Source of the DNA: Seiridium cupressi
Taxonomy: Eukaryota; Ascomycota; Sordariomycetes; Amphisphaeriales; Sporocadaceae
Assembly (NCBI GenBank): GCA_036674765.1
Contig: JARVKI010000093.1
Span: 1 to 64,000, forward strand
Direction of reading: 5' to 3'
DNA length: 64,000 bases
Shown here: piece after piece, positions 47,215-59,290 of the stretch
Layout: every line of letters begins with the position of its first letter
Position numbering within the stretch: position 1 is the first letter of the stretch
Program-made: the position numbers and the translations under genes
Notes under the pieces: generated by a model
Told to the model about the DNA's origin: nothing
The model's database searches: none
What the model saw: the letters and a program-made list of their open reading frames with translations, nothing else

Positions 47215-48191
47215 CTAGGTTTTTACATCTTGATGGTATTTCTTTTGAAGAGTAGGCGTCATTCGTGATATTTCTAGCTTATGGACAAAATCCATGACCC
47301 GGTGGATCGGGTGAATAATGCGTATGTCCATATAGAAGCTGCGGTTGCTGTTACAATTCGGAGGTTAGAGTAGTTACTATTTCAAACGTTTGATCGTGAT
47401 GGAGGGTAATTACCAAGCATTGGAGGTCGAGGTCCCCCGATTCGAGCCCAGTTTCGGCCCCTTGAGCATAATTTGACGCTGTCTGATGTCAGTCCTGGAC
47501 CCCATTTCGTAACTTTCTGCGTAAATACCACCGCCAGAAGGGCTACGGCCAGGACGATGGCAGGTGGACGAGAGTCGGGTCTTCTCACAGTAAAGCTGCT
47601 CCGGGAGCATATCCTGACTCACGTCTACGAAGGAGAACTCGGGCGCGAATTTGGTACTGAATGACCCGGTGGCCTGTTCAGCCTGGTTCCAAGTCATGCC
47701 GTATCCTGGAGAGGTAGTTATGTCACTGTTGCTTTGTTCGTTCGGTCGCTGGGTATAGGGTGGAAGTGATGTGGGAATTGAGAAAGCGTGATACCCATAT
47801 GATTGCATGGCAGGACTATACTGGCTCATCTGATAAGGATGTAAGGAGTTCTGATCGTAGTAGTTTGGATTTGGGATCGGCGGTGGTGTTCCAAGGGAGG
47901 ATCCATCGCTAAACCCGTTGTCGTCGTTCAAGCCGATGAAATCACAGGGAGATCCTACAGTGAGCGAGATATCGTTCCGCTCCCGCGATGCCGCCTGGCT
48001 AGGTATAGAGTTAGTCGAGCCAAACAGTCAGGAAAGTAAAGTGTCCGCACCCGGTTGTTGTATCGTTGCGAACACATGATTGAAGTGAATTTGGACGATT
48101 TATAACGCACCTTGTTGCTGATTTTAACTGCCTTGGTCGTCGCAGGACTTTCGATGTCTGTGGTGAGCATTCGATATCGATCCGGCGGCAT
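47215..48191 (-). CDS. Hypothetical four-exon protein
   Basis: Exons 48191-48111, 47994-47623, 47478-47414 and 47347-47215 join in frame to about 216 residues. Splice sites are GTGCGT...GCCAG, GTGAGT...GACAG and GTAATT...AACAG. The middle exon encodes NDISLTVGSPCDFIGLNDD, then a Pro/Tyr/Gln-rich region (PPPIPNPNYYDQNSLHPYQM; SQYSPAMQSYGYHAFSIPTS). The third exon gives RQIMLKGPKLGSNRGTSTSN. Low complexity of this kind is common in fungal transcription factors and RNA-binding proteins, but I recognise no DNA-binding domain. The two central exons are better supported than the first and last. More upstream exons in 48192-48450 are possible. Confidence 0.4.
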
Positions 48192-50413
48192 CTAGAGCTG
48201 TCAGTACTACTATTTTTTGCCTTGCACGTTATCCTGCCTCTACGCGGCACATGATATATTATGACTGGCTCCTCACCTATCGCAGCCGCTCGCAAGTTCA
48301 TTCTCTGGAAAGCTACAGCGGGCCTTGGCCTTGGAACAAGGTTGGCAAGCCCGCTGCCGACGCGGCGGGCTAGACGAGCGTCGACTGGACCCCTGCATAC
48401 CTGGCATACCGGACTAAATTGCTCTACTGAGGGCACGCGAGATTGGCCGGGTTAAGATAGGGTTCTTGGCTGCAGAACAGGAGATACAAGAGACTTGGGA
48501 CTGTGGCCGAATTTGTTTGATGGGCGTCCAGGTAATTCTTAAAGTTGTCGACCCCCGTTAATGTTTCGATCAAGGTAGTCAACACGAGCGACGATGGGAA
48601 AAGCAGTCATCAAAACGGTCAATCATTGCCCCCTTGCGAGCATTACCAATACAGTCCAGCCCATCGCTAAGTATAGCCTCGCCGGGGTATACTGTCGCTC
48701 TACTCACAAGGGAGACTGAGCAGGTGGGATCTATTGGTCAACCATGAATCAAACACCCAAGGCTTTTATGTATGAGCTGAGGGTTGACACGACCAGGGCA
48801 GTTGGACTGCATTCCCCATAGCGGACTTTATGTGCTTTGCTGCGGGATCAGTAATACAACCCTCCGCCGCTTGCCACTGGTGAGCCAAGAGGTTGCTGTC
48901 AATGCCCCCTATCCCTGTTCAAAAACGCTATGGTCTGGCCGCGGGAGATATCGCCTTGTCTCTCTACACGTAGTCATCTTATGTCATATTCTAGCCGCAA
49001 TGAACGTTATTGGACACTTCCGGTCTTCCATCGACCAAGTCGATATCTATCGCTCAATGTAGGTAGCGAGTGCCGATGAACACTACCGTGATTGGGACTT
49101 GGTGTCATTCTCGTCTTACCTACATGACATTTTGGCATTCGTACACCTGTATTCCCCACAACCGGTCGACTCCGGCGCCACGGTGTGCCAGGGCATGAAA
49201 TACAGGAGCACTCACGCGACTTTGAAGCCGCATCAAACCGGCGCAGAGTCTTGCTGATGACATCCATATAGACCTCGTCTTCGGACATCTGTCGGTGTAA
49301 AACTGAGAATTTTTCTCCTGCGAGACCCTCACCCAATAGCTAGCTAACAACGATGCTGCGCCTCAGAATCTCAAGAGCGGTAAGCACTTTCTTTGTGTAC
49401 ATCCCCTCAACATTGCTTACACATGACAGCCATGGCAAAATCACGTCAGAAAGTGGGCTATTACTAACCACACTGTTGCTATGTCCGCGCAAAATCCCTT
49501 CCATGGCTGACCTATTGACCTACTGACGCAGCCGTAAAATGGCGAAGGCTAAACCGGATGCGAACAATAAAGGACTATGCATGTAATGGCGCGGGTCAGT
49601 TTATTTTTGGCCTCATCACGTAATGGGTGGGTATATGGAAAGCCTTGGCATCAAGAGTATACCTCCGACCTAACTAATGCCCAGCGTCATGCTTGGAGTT
49701 TCGGTTTGATTTATCCGGTTCACTATCACTAATCACAACTTGCCTGTCTTTCACCTCGGCAACGCCGATGTCATCTCGGATGGTCGAGCAAGTGATTACG
49801 CTGTGAGCATTCTCAACATAAAGCACTATCAATAAGTAATGGTCTTTCAAATGCCAAGTTCATGTGAATGTATATCATTTATGTGACATGGTAAAGCAAA
49901 CAGTTGACTAAATAGCGTCTAAGCAAATGGATATCATCAACGATCGTATCGTGAATGTCTGAAACTCTCAGTCCCCCCAAGAATGCTTCTAATGACAGTT
50001 TACCCTTCTAAAAACACCAACAACGCCATACAATGCAAATACGAAGGTTTATACATGAGACGTCATCATTTTCGTCGTCCGTTCCAGGGCAATTTCTTTG
50101 CCGTCGTCACTTCGACCGATGCTCTCTTATGTCCGGTGTGGTCCCAGTACATCTGACGGTCCAATTGCTGCCATACTATACTCATCCGATGATATGATTT
50201 GGAAAACGGTCTCTCTAGCCGGAGATTTTGACTATCTCCGCCAGTAAGGCTGTAAGCATTAGACCATGTTCGCTCAATCTTTTGACAGATAAGAGCGACA
50301 TGTGGCGAAAGGCTTCGGGTGTCCGGAGCGAACGTACCCAAGCATGAATCGATCCTTGGCTCCTGTAGATCATATACCGTGGGTTGAACAGCAAGCTGCC
50401 AAGCAGCCTTGCT
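48192..50413. other. Gene-poor stretch
   Basis: 2.2 kb upstream of the hypothetical gene and downstream of the DUF3405 gene. Frames near 48261-48455 lie opposite a 141-codon minus frame (48436-48011) that is in a different frame from the predicted exons. No domain is visible and I accept no gene. Confidence 0.45.
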
Positions 50414-52755
50414 TTAATATGGTAACTTTGACTCGCTGGAATGACCAGGCTCAGTCTCGACCACATCCTTGATGGGATGAAGAATCATAGGTGGCAGGCA
50501 TGGACGCCCATACATCTCTTCCCATTGTGGACCACCAATGTGCGTGTCTTCCCATCCCATCCAGTTGGTATAGAGGCGCTGCGGGGGATCGGCACGGTAG
50601 TACCAGGTGCTTCCACTGAACCGACCCTCTCGTCCCCAACCCATAGCGCTGCCGATGCCACCACTCTCGCCGTTCCAGCCGCCATTGAACCATTTCGCCA
50701 ACTGCTTGCCAGTCCATGGGCGATCGAAGAATACTGGCATCGGAGCATATACGGCTTTGAGACCGTGCAGCAACGCCACGGTTTGAGTGGTCATTTCCGA
50801 GAAGACATGGTTTCCTCGCAGATTTTCCACATGCATGATATCGAGCAGACGTCTCGAGACTCGAGACTGTGTAATAATAGTCGTTCGCCGTGGTAAGTCT
50901 TTGGAAGCATGTGTGGAGTCGTTGTATCCCCAAACATGATCACTCTCAATCCAGGAGCTGTTGATGGGATTGAAGATCGGTGCAAGCGTGATGAGGTCAG
51001 CTTCCTCCCCGATGCCCCACTCGAAGTCGTCATCCTCTGGCTTTGCAACTGGAGGCTTTGGTCCGATTGGCTTGATGAAGGGCAGGTCTGGCGGTCCCCA
51101 AACCGATCCATTGACGGCATGGCGTTCAACCTCTTCCCTGAAATCGGTATCGTAATCGCCGTGGAAGGAGGGGATGTAGTACCGCTCGTTCCGCTCCCAC
51201 AAACCGCGACGAGGCTGTTTCTTTGCAAATGCAACTAGCTTCTCTAGGAACTCGTACTGATGGCCAGTAACCCTCGAGTCGAGCTCCCAATTCCACACGT
51301 AGTCAAATTCGGTAAATTCTTGGGCGAATTTCTGCACCGAGAGCCATTGGGCCATATGGACGTTGGCTTGCTTAGAGTCAAGCTTCGGATACGTGGACAG
51401 GGTGGCCTCGTCGTTCCAGAGAATCGTCATATCGACAAATTCGGGCGGCACTGCGCTGTGTAGAACAAATTCATAAGCCCCTTCGCTCCGCCAGATATCT
51501 ATGGTGTCGTCTTTGACCTGAACGAACAGGAAGACTTGGTATTGACCACCAGTGCGCAGAGAGAGCTCCGTCACCAAGGAGCGGATAATCTGCATGTCGT
51601 TCTCACTGTACGCTTTGCCGGTATAGGTGCGAATAAGAAGTGCGGTCCGGGCCTCTTTGACGAGGTCCTTGCTCGAACTAGCCTGTGACTTCAAGCTTCT
51701 CCGGCTCGGTGCAGTCTTGCCAGCTGTGTCGTACTCGCCGGCTCTCTTGAGCTCATCATTGCTATTGGTTTTCTGAGGAGCAGACGGGTTATTGGCTGGG
51801 GGTTCCGTTGTGGTGAGGTTGCCTCTGCCGTATACACCATCCACGTAGGGGTTTGGTGAACCCTTGGCATTGAATCTTGCCTTGTTCTTTTGTACGCATA
51901 ACTCTTGTAGCTGACCCCACTTGACCGCGTTCCAATCGGCAGGTGTCTTGGTGTGGTTGCCGGTGTGCGAATAGCCGTACGGGCTGAGTCGGGTTTGTCG
52001 CTCGAAACATAGGTTCTGGTCCATGTCAAGCACATCGTAGCTTCCGAAGCTGGGCGCAGGAAATTCATGAGGAGTGCCCTTGAAGACCATGATGTCTTCG
52101 ACTGGTACACCGTCTGGTCCGTCGCAGGAAACGAACTCAGCTTTGTTCATTGCTTTCCATTCTTTCCCATTATAGTGTGGATATGGGTTGTAGATATGTG
52201 GTCGGTCGGCGCTGAATCCGAAGCTTTCCTCAGCAGGTGTCAGAGACGCCTCGTACTTTAGTTTTCGAGACGCATCCTTGTTGGATAATGTGGCCAATGT
52301 CATCCCATATATGGCGCCGGCTTTGGGATCTCTGCGGGCGGCGCTGTTAGCAAAGAAAAAGCAATGAGTCAGGGCATGCCATAGACTTACTTTCCCAACT
52401 TCTTGCTCTCTTCCTGGAACTCCTTGCGCATTGCATCTTCATATCGGTCGTGTTCTTCTTGCTCCTTCTTCTTCACGGAATCCTCTAGTTCCTGGCTCGA
52501 ATCTCCCTTCAATGGAGTTTGTGTCAATCCCGGATCCTTCACAGACGAGCCAACTTGGACGAAGGGTGCTGCATGCTCGGAAGCGCCACCTGATGATCTG
52601 GCGGCAGAGTATGAGGTAGGTCGCCCGCGCACTACAAGCCAGTAGAAAGTGACGGCAAACGCAACCAGTATGAACAAGCTCTTGGGCCGCGACAGCAGGC
52701 GGCGTGGCTGGACGGCCAACATGATTCCCCGCAACGTGTTCCAGATCTGATCCAA
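50414..52755 (-). CDS. DUF3405 family type II membrane protein
   Basis: Two exons, 52755-52391 and 52343-50414, separated by a 47-nt GTAAGT...AACAG intron, give 764 residues. A single N-terminal membrane segment (SLFILVAFAVTFYWLVV, about 27-43) after a basic cytosolic tail suggests a Golgi type II protein. A charged stalk with a coiled-coil look (KKKEQEEHDRYEDAMRKE) follows. The lumenal domain has ALLIRTYTGKAYSENDMQII, VDMTILWNDE, an acidic FDYVWNWELDSRVTGHQ motif that may act like a glycosyltransferase DxD, and the conserved end YTNWMGWEDTHIGGPQWEEM. These are features of the fungal DUF3405 family, whose biochemical role is not established; a glycan-related role is inferred from topology and the acidic motif. 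Confidence 0.88.
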
Positions 52756-55484
52756 ACCTTCCCAATAGTCTAATGTCTCAGCCGGATCGTTGTTCTCTTA
52801 AGTCGCATCGAGCGTCGTTATGCAAGCATCTTGAAATAGAATGGAGCGTCGTTATGGTGAACAGCTGCGCCGCGCTTGGTGCTGTGGGCGCAGGATCGCA
52901 GGAGTGTAGGGTACACGATCGTAGGTATCAAAGGAGTGAACAGACTTCTCTCAAAGAAGTCCGGGGGTGATTCGAGTATGGGTATTTAATTCTCGCGACC
53001 CAGCATATCGATCCGTCAGGAGCGGGTCAAATGCTGAATTGCGGCGGGGACGGGATGGAAGAAGCGAAGACAGTACGAAAGGGGAGGGAAATGTGGACAC
53101 TGAACTGTATTGCGCAGAAGATGCAATCATGTTGCCGGCGCCTTGGCCACAAGTGATCACCTACAAGAGTGGACTTTGGACGACATTAAATTTGGACCCC
53201 CCTTAGTCGGCCTAGGGGTCCTGGACATGCGGCAGCTGGCGGGTGGCCATCAGAGCAAGCGCTACATTATCCGAAGGATTGAGCTGGCAAGTTCCAATGC
53301 CCATCGCTCATCATATGGATGCATGTCTCCATGTGCATTTGGTCTATGCTAGATGTTTACAGCTCTCATCCGAGTTTTGTTATGTTCAATCACGCTGCAT
53401 TGGTCTTTGTTTGCGTTGAGAACATGGTGCTTCGAGTACGGTCACTCAGGTCCGCTATTCATTGGTACTAAAACCTAGTTAGTTATGAGCAGCGACACTG
53501 ACCCCTGGAAGAGCAGCGCGCATCAATGCATCCATCGGTCTCTTCCTGCCGCAGACCCCGTGCTCAGCTCGAAACCCGAAACCGGGGGACTTGCAGGGGC
53601 AACTACATGTATTAAGCGCAAAACTAGCGGGTCCGCCTCTGACTTGACGGGCGGGCTTTGGACTATTAAATAACGACCCTAACTATAATAGTAAGAACAG
53701 TCTCCCAGTGAATTAGGATCCTGTCATTGTCATGGCAGCATAGGGGGGGGGGGGGGGCTGTCAGATCGAGAAGCAGCCTTGTCCGCAATAAGGCAATCTC
53801 TGCACTGACTATTGAACAGCTCTTAACAGATGAACCTCATGCAACGACCATGACTTGGATTGTAAGTGAGGCTAGTTGACTTCCACCACGTTGCCAAGCA
53901 GCGAACCCCTGGTTTCTCCGGAGCCTTGGGAAATTTCACCACGACGGACCGCTTTGCAAGCCTCTGCCGACACCATGCTACCCTGATGGCCTGTGATCGC
54001 TGTGACTCTCTCAATCTATGTCGAGCCGATCATATAGTGATGCTCACGAGCACGACCCATCTGTCAGCTAAATATTGCGATTTGCGGGCGCCCGTTGGTT
54101 GCCCCAGACCTGGTCCATTATTTCGTCATTTACAAGGCTTGGATTGTTTCACAGCCGATACGCGCAAGCGCCTGTGTGCGCCCTGCACACTAGGTACGAG
54201 AACGCTTTTCAAAGGCGTCGGCAACCCGAAATTTGCTGTGTACCTACTATGTACCCGTTCTCGCTCGACTCGAGTTACTCCCAGGCCGATAGTATGCCCT
54301 CCTTGATTCGCAGCCCGCAATCCACTCAAGAACACTTCAATTAGATCAGTGACAGCCCTGGCAGTCAGATCAATCCCCTGACCCCTGATAGTCCAGGGAC
54401 AAACCCCAATAGATCGACAATGACAGGTCACTCCTTGACCAATCAACACACTAAGCCTGCTTTCTTAATTCTTTTAGCTCATGTACCCTGCAACGCCTAT
54501 CAGCACTCGGGATTCCTTGTCTGGGATTCCATATGCACTTTTCGCTCGCCTGACAGCTACAGCAGAGCTGAGCCTCTCTGTGCCTGCTCCGCATCGTCAT
54601 CTTCAATCCTTCTGACGTCCATGCCGTGCCACAGGATCTGGCATTTCCCAGGCACCAGTCGCTTATCTTACCATCTGTTCATTTCAACCAAATACTCGTC
54701 GCTGGATACTCCTCTTATATTCTAGTACTGTTGTTCTCCAACTGTTTTGTCTGCTGTATGTCTGCAACGTAGGGTGGGAGACGGACGAAATGATCCAATA
54801 CGGACAAACGTATCGTTGAAATCGGAAGGATTCGCGATTGCCACACCAATGCTGTCGCCATGTTTTCAAGAAGCGTCATCATGGATTGTGTTCATGACGC
54901 CTTGCGACAATTATTTTAAATACTCCTGCCGTTTCTGAGCTTGCAGCACTCTATATTCGACTACCCCAACATCGCTTCGAAACCTTGATAGGGAGCTGGC
55001 AGGAACCGATAAACACAATTCAGCCACCGCAAGGTTCTTGTGGAGAATTGCAACGATGCTATTTTTAATGTTGTGGGACTGCATACCATTGTGGAATCGA
55101 GCTATCAGCAACTAAAGATATATTCATATCCTAATCCTGAATATGCCTCTTAGTATCGAACCCGACCCTTTATCGGAGAGTAGTAAGTTCCCTATTTCCA
55201 GTCATTCAATCAACCGGGTATAAAGTAGGCTAGTTCATATGTAACATCTCCTTCGTTAAGTCCTACTGTTAGCCCTTCCAATTCTGGTTTTCTGTTTCGT
55301 AGAGCTGCCAGTTAAGTTAACAGGGCTCTCCAAGGTCAAGTACCAATATCCTAAGAATTCTTGAAGTCTAGCTAAGTAGAAGGTAAAGTGTCCTCATCGA
55401 TTGGAACTACAAGCTCAGACTTGACCTTTCATATCTGGTCCTCAGGTCGGAAAAATTGCCACAAATGCTTCACCTTCTCTCGGC
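52756..55484. other. Gene-poor stretch with a G15 run
   Basis: 2.7 kb from the DUF3405 start to the HET remnant. It contains G15 at 53743-53757. Short frames on both strands (for example 53866-54344 plus and 54449-54126 minus) overlap and have no features. No gene is accepted. Confidence 0.45.
53743..53757 (+). repeat. G15 homopolymer
   Basis: Fifteen consecutive G in intergenic DNA. The exact length is uncertain by nature of such runs. Confidence 0.85.
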
Positions 55485-57510
55485 TCAGACTATGTAGAAA
55501 TCCTGCAAGTCCACACCGGCTTTCTGAATCGTCTGCGGCGCAATCTCGAGTCGATGGGGTGTCCTCTGGTGATTGACGTGCCGAATGCCCATTTTGTTGA
55601 GTATATCAGCCGGGTTTGTTCTTAATGAACCATCTCTATCATCCAAGAGGGCCACATCTTCATCCCAAATAGTCTCAGCGTTATGTTTCCCCCGTCTCAA
55701 GGTTTTGTAGTACTGTGGCAAACGACCGTGTATCGCTTCGCCGTCCATGAGTCCGGGCATTCTATACGGACCGACGACCTGCCACTTTGCCGATGTTGAC
55801 GACTTGGCTGGAAAATTTGGACCGGTTCCCGGTAGCTGTATTTTCCGAAGAATAAAAGGATATTCAGCCTCAGGAAGGATGCACAGAATATCTCCCGGCT
55901 AGGTAGTCCCATGACCATGTGGTATATAATGCAGTGCACGCTCGGTCGATGTTTCTCAGTTTGTCAAAACGGGAACCTACGGCATCTTCAGTTAGGTTGG
56001 TGAAATCTGCGAGGGCAAATGCGTATGCTTCTAATGAAATAAGCCCCGAAGAAGAGGGTCACACCCCTGGAACCTTGGGTTTGACGGCTCGTATATGATC
56101 AATCACCGTGCCTCGGCTCAGAGCATTCTCATCGAGTGTAAAAAGGTACACCTCATCGATCGCTGGAATGAGGATGCCAGAGGCGCGAAGTACACCGTGA
56201 TTGATTTCGGTTTGGGCAGAAAGCCAGGCCCTGGGTTCCGTTGGGCTTGAATATGATGGGCGATAGTGAGATGGATGGCCCAATCTGATACCCAACTTGG
56301 CAAATTTGGTACAGACCGAGTACCTTCTGGGTGGAGCTCGCAGGGAATCAGTATCTTGAGGCTTTGATGCTGCTCGATGACACGAGTAGCGACGGCTTGG
56401 GCATAGTGTGAAGACCCGCGGTATAGTCAGGCTCGATGCCCAACTTTCGATCATCGTCATACAGCAGATTAAACATTACGTATACCGTATCTTTGGGGTT
56501 CGTCCATTTTGAATCCCGGAGTGCCACTCGCATACCTTCCTAGGTTTCAGATGCTTCGTTGGCATGACACAAGTCATGTATCAAGTCCTACAAGCGCCTA
56601 AAATGCCATCTTGGTTTTCCGAAAAGGCTCCCTCTGAACGGCCTGAATTTGATATGCCTCGCCGCGGCCTTGACTATAGACCAGGACATCGTGTCTGATC
56701 AGCATTGAACTTTAGTGCTTGTGGCGAAGTATATTTCTTGCCGCACCCACAATCGTTCGAACCAGGGTCGGGCAAAGAGAAAATAAATCGCTCGTAGTTT
56801 TCTCTCGCCCTATTCAAGCGGTTCGAAGACTAAGTCGTTGGAATCCCGCTCGTTCCGGCCTAGATCTTCAAGTAGTGCAAAGGTGCGATCACTGCCATTT
56901 CCCCACGACCAAGCCAGACAGTGACAGTTTTGGCAAGGCCGTAGATCATGCCCATGAGGGAAACCTGTCGGCCCTTTTCAGAGACGCCGTCCGGGTTGAT
57001 GCAGACAGCATCAACCCACAATACTCTTCGTTCTAATTTTGACCTTAAATTTTTCAAGGCTATCTCTAGATTTTGCGTTACAAAAAACTCTCCCTCCACT
57101 ATTTGCTGGTGTTCAAATGACGGAGATCGTTTGAGGGTCATCTGGAGAGCTCTATACGTACGAAAGCGCCTCGTAGCTATTCAAGTAGTCATCATTATAA
57201 ACATCCTCGCCATATTCTTCCATGAGCTCGCTCATCTCGTCGTCTTCGCCCATTTCTTCGTCGTCGTAATCCTCATCATCCTCGTCCTCGTCCCCCCCCC
57301 CCCCCTCAGTGTCGTCTTCTCTTCCGAGTCTTGAGCCTCCCCTTCCGAGCCAGACAGCATTGCATCTCCAGCTCCACGCCGAGTCCCATTTCCGGGCACT
57401 GGATTCAGGGTATCGACACGGTCATAAATCAAAGACGCACTACTTGTGCCGGTCTCAGGATCAACAGGTAAGAAATTGTGACGAATTGAGACACAAATGT
57501 CCTAAGATGC
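55485..57510 (-). pseudogene. Heterokaryon-incompatibility (HET) domain gene, decayed
   Basis: HET-domain landmarks occur in order on the minus strand but in different frames: a PVDPETGTSSASLIYDRV leader; an acidic low-complexity block broken by a C14 run (57292-57305); SYEALSYV followed by TAG and AGC where the family has Trp-Gly (57149-57154); QNLEIALKNLRSK; LWVDAVCINPDGVSEKGRQV; IYGLAKTVTVWLG; RPWFERLWVRQEI; WTNPKDTVYVMFNLL...IEPDYT; LPSWVSDW; and the C-terminal MPGLMDGEAIHGRLP near 55760. At least one stop and several frame changes separate them, so no complete product is possible. HET proteins mediate non-self recognition and cell death after hyphal fusion; this copy appears inactive. 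Boundaries are approximate. Confidence 0.8.
57292..57305 (+). repeat. C14 homopolymer inside the HET remnant
   Basis: Fourteen C on the plus strand, read as a glycine run on the coding strand. It lies at a frame change between the leader and the acidic block of the HET remnant. Confidence 0.85.
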
Positions 57511-57682
57511 GATGAATTTGTGTTGAAAGTGAGGATGAATCCCAGCATGTGAGGGGCATGTGATGGACAAAACGAGGCTTCCATATATCTGGCCTCCAAA
57601 AGATTCAAAGTATTGTTTCATATTTCTATATATTGGTTGGTGACAGGTATAGACGTCATAACAAGTTATCAGTATCTGCCGC

Positions 57683-58093
57683 TCAGTCATGAGCAAAATG
57701 AGATACGGCTGCTAATATTGCTACCTGGTGAATTCTCCGACGACTTTGCTTAAGAATTTCGATGCATACTAGCTCTATTTGTTTCCGGTAACTCCCTATC
57801 CACAATCCTGACGGAAACTCAGCGGCCTCTCCAACAGTTCTCCGCACCTCATCGATTTTCAACGTTCCTAAGTCTGGGAACATTTCATCCAAAGATCCTT
57901 GCTCTTGTACATGTGCCATCCCCTCAACAGTCCACCTCTCAAATATGGACTGGAACAATTGATATCTTTGTTTAAGAAACTTTATGTAAAGCTGGCGATG
58001 AGACGGCAACTCGGTGATCGCAAAACTCTTCATTTTTTCAAGTGGATCCGAATCTTTGGTGAATTCCACTCCTATAGCTAGACGACGGGGCAC
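57683..58093 (-). CDS. Hypothetical open frame next to the HET remnant
   Basis: 136 codons without a recognised domain, containing ELPSHRQLYIKFLKQRYQLF and TLKIDEVRRTVGEAAEFPSG. Helical, amphipathic composition makes it look more protein-like than neighbouring frames. It lies about 170 bp upstream of the HET leader on the same strand. It might be a fragment of another accessory gene, or an exon continuing past a possible CAG|GTAGCA donor near 57722. Real coding status is uncertain. Confidence 0.3.
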   Translation of the reverse strand: MPRRLAIGVEFTKDSDPLEKMKSFAITELPSHRQLYIKFLKQRYQLFQSIFERWTVEGMAHVQEQGSLDEMFPDLGTLKIDEVRRTVGEAAEFPSGLWIGSYRKQIELVCIEILKQSRRRIHQVAILAAVSHFAHD

Positions 58094-59290
58094 GAGTAGT
58101 GGTCATACCCAAAATGAAAGAGGTGCCGATTCGTGCTTTTCGCTGTTTCCGCCTCTCTTTCCCTCATCTTCTTCTATACTTGCAGTCGTCTCACTCTTTT
58201 AAATAGACAATGCTGTAGGACGTGGGTATAAGTCTCCTTATTGAGGACGATATAGTGGCTGCCTTGATGAAGTTCGTTTGAGATTCTTTTGAGAGAACTG
58301 CCCGAAATAGCAAACGTGCAACGGATAAGATGGAATGTCGAGTGGAAGAAAATAGGGTTCCTTTCCATGCAGCTGGACGAGTTTGTAAGTGAGGATATCT
58401 CATAGGGAAGCTAAGAATGAAAACAGAGCCACATGTAATTCTGAAGCTGGTATTTGACTAGTGATTTGCTCGATAGAAAGGAGCCTGACCTAGGTTGACA
58501 TGCAGGACGGATATACCGGATTATAAAACCGGCGTTGAGGGGGTCAAAATGGTGGACACCGAAGCTGGACACGCAGTCTGGATAAACCATTACGCAGCAG
58601 GCTTGTATCTAGCTGCGACGGTGGTTTGGTACAGAATACGCACCATACCTTTCTGTAGTCATCCACATGTAAGCTACAATGCCCAACATTCCTATAGACA
58701 TCTTTTAGTGTCACAGTTGATTAAACACAAGCTACAGAAACAGGGATCATAAAGTGTATGCGACGATGTGATTAATATCTTTTGGGGTTTCCCAACCGCT
58801 AGCACAAATAAACTGCGACATCTCCACAATGCCGTCTTGATGCAAATGTCGTTGACTTACTTCAACTCTAAGAACTCATTGTTCCCTAGCTTGGAATCGC
58901 CGTCATTCCAGCTGCTAGGTGATGCACAGCACGCACTCAGGCCAGCTCAAAGATACTGCCCCATGCCTGTAAGTCAAATCGCCTTATCAAATGCTATGTC
59001 TCAAGAGAACCTCCATGAATAGGAATGGTTTGAATGCTAGAGTAGAATGCAAGAAACCCGTTGCAAATGGGGGTATATAGCCGAAAGAAAACGTTGGGTA
59101 TATGCAAACAATGCGAATCCTCCCAAGGCAGAACCACCAAAAAACTCCAAAAGACCAGCAATATCAGCATCTAAATCGAGGTATCGCTCATGATGGTGAT
59201 TAAAAGTGGGGTATGTTTGAGGTATGTGCTCGAAGAGCTCGTTGAACAAAAGGGAAGTGTCGTTTCGTCGTCATATGATGGGAGGCCAAT
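58094..59290. other. Intergenic, no supported gene
   Basis: 1.2 kb, fairly AT-rich. Only frames below 90 codons. Its right end is the 3' side of the LIM protein gene. Confidence 0.45.
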
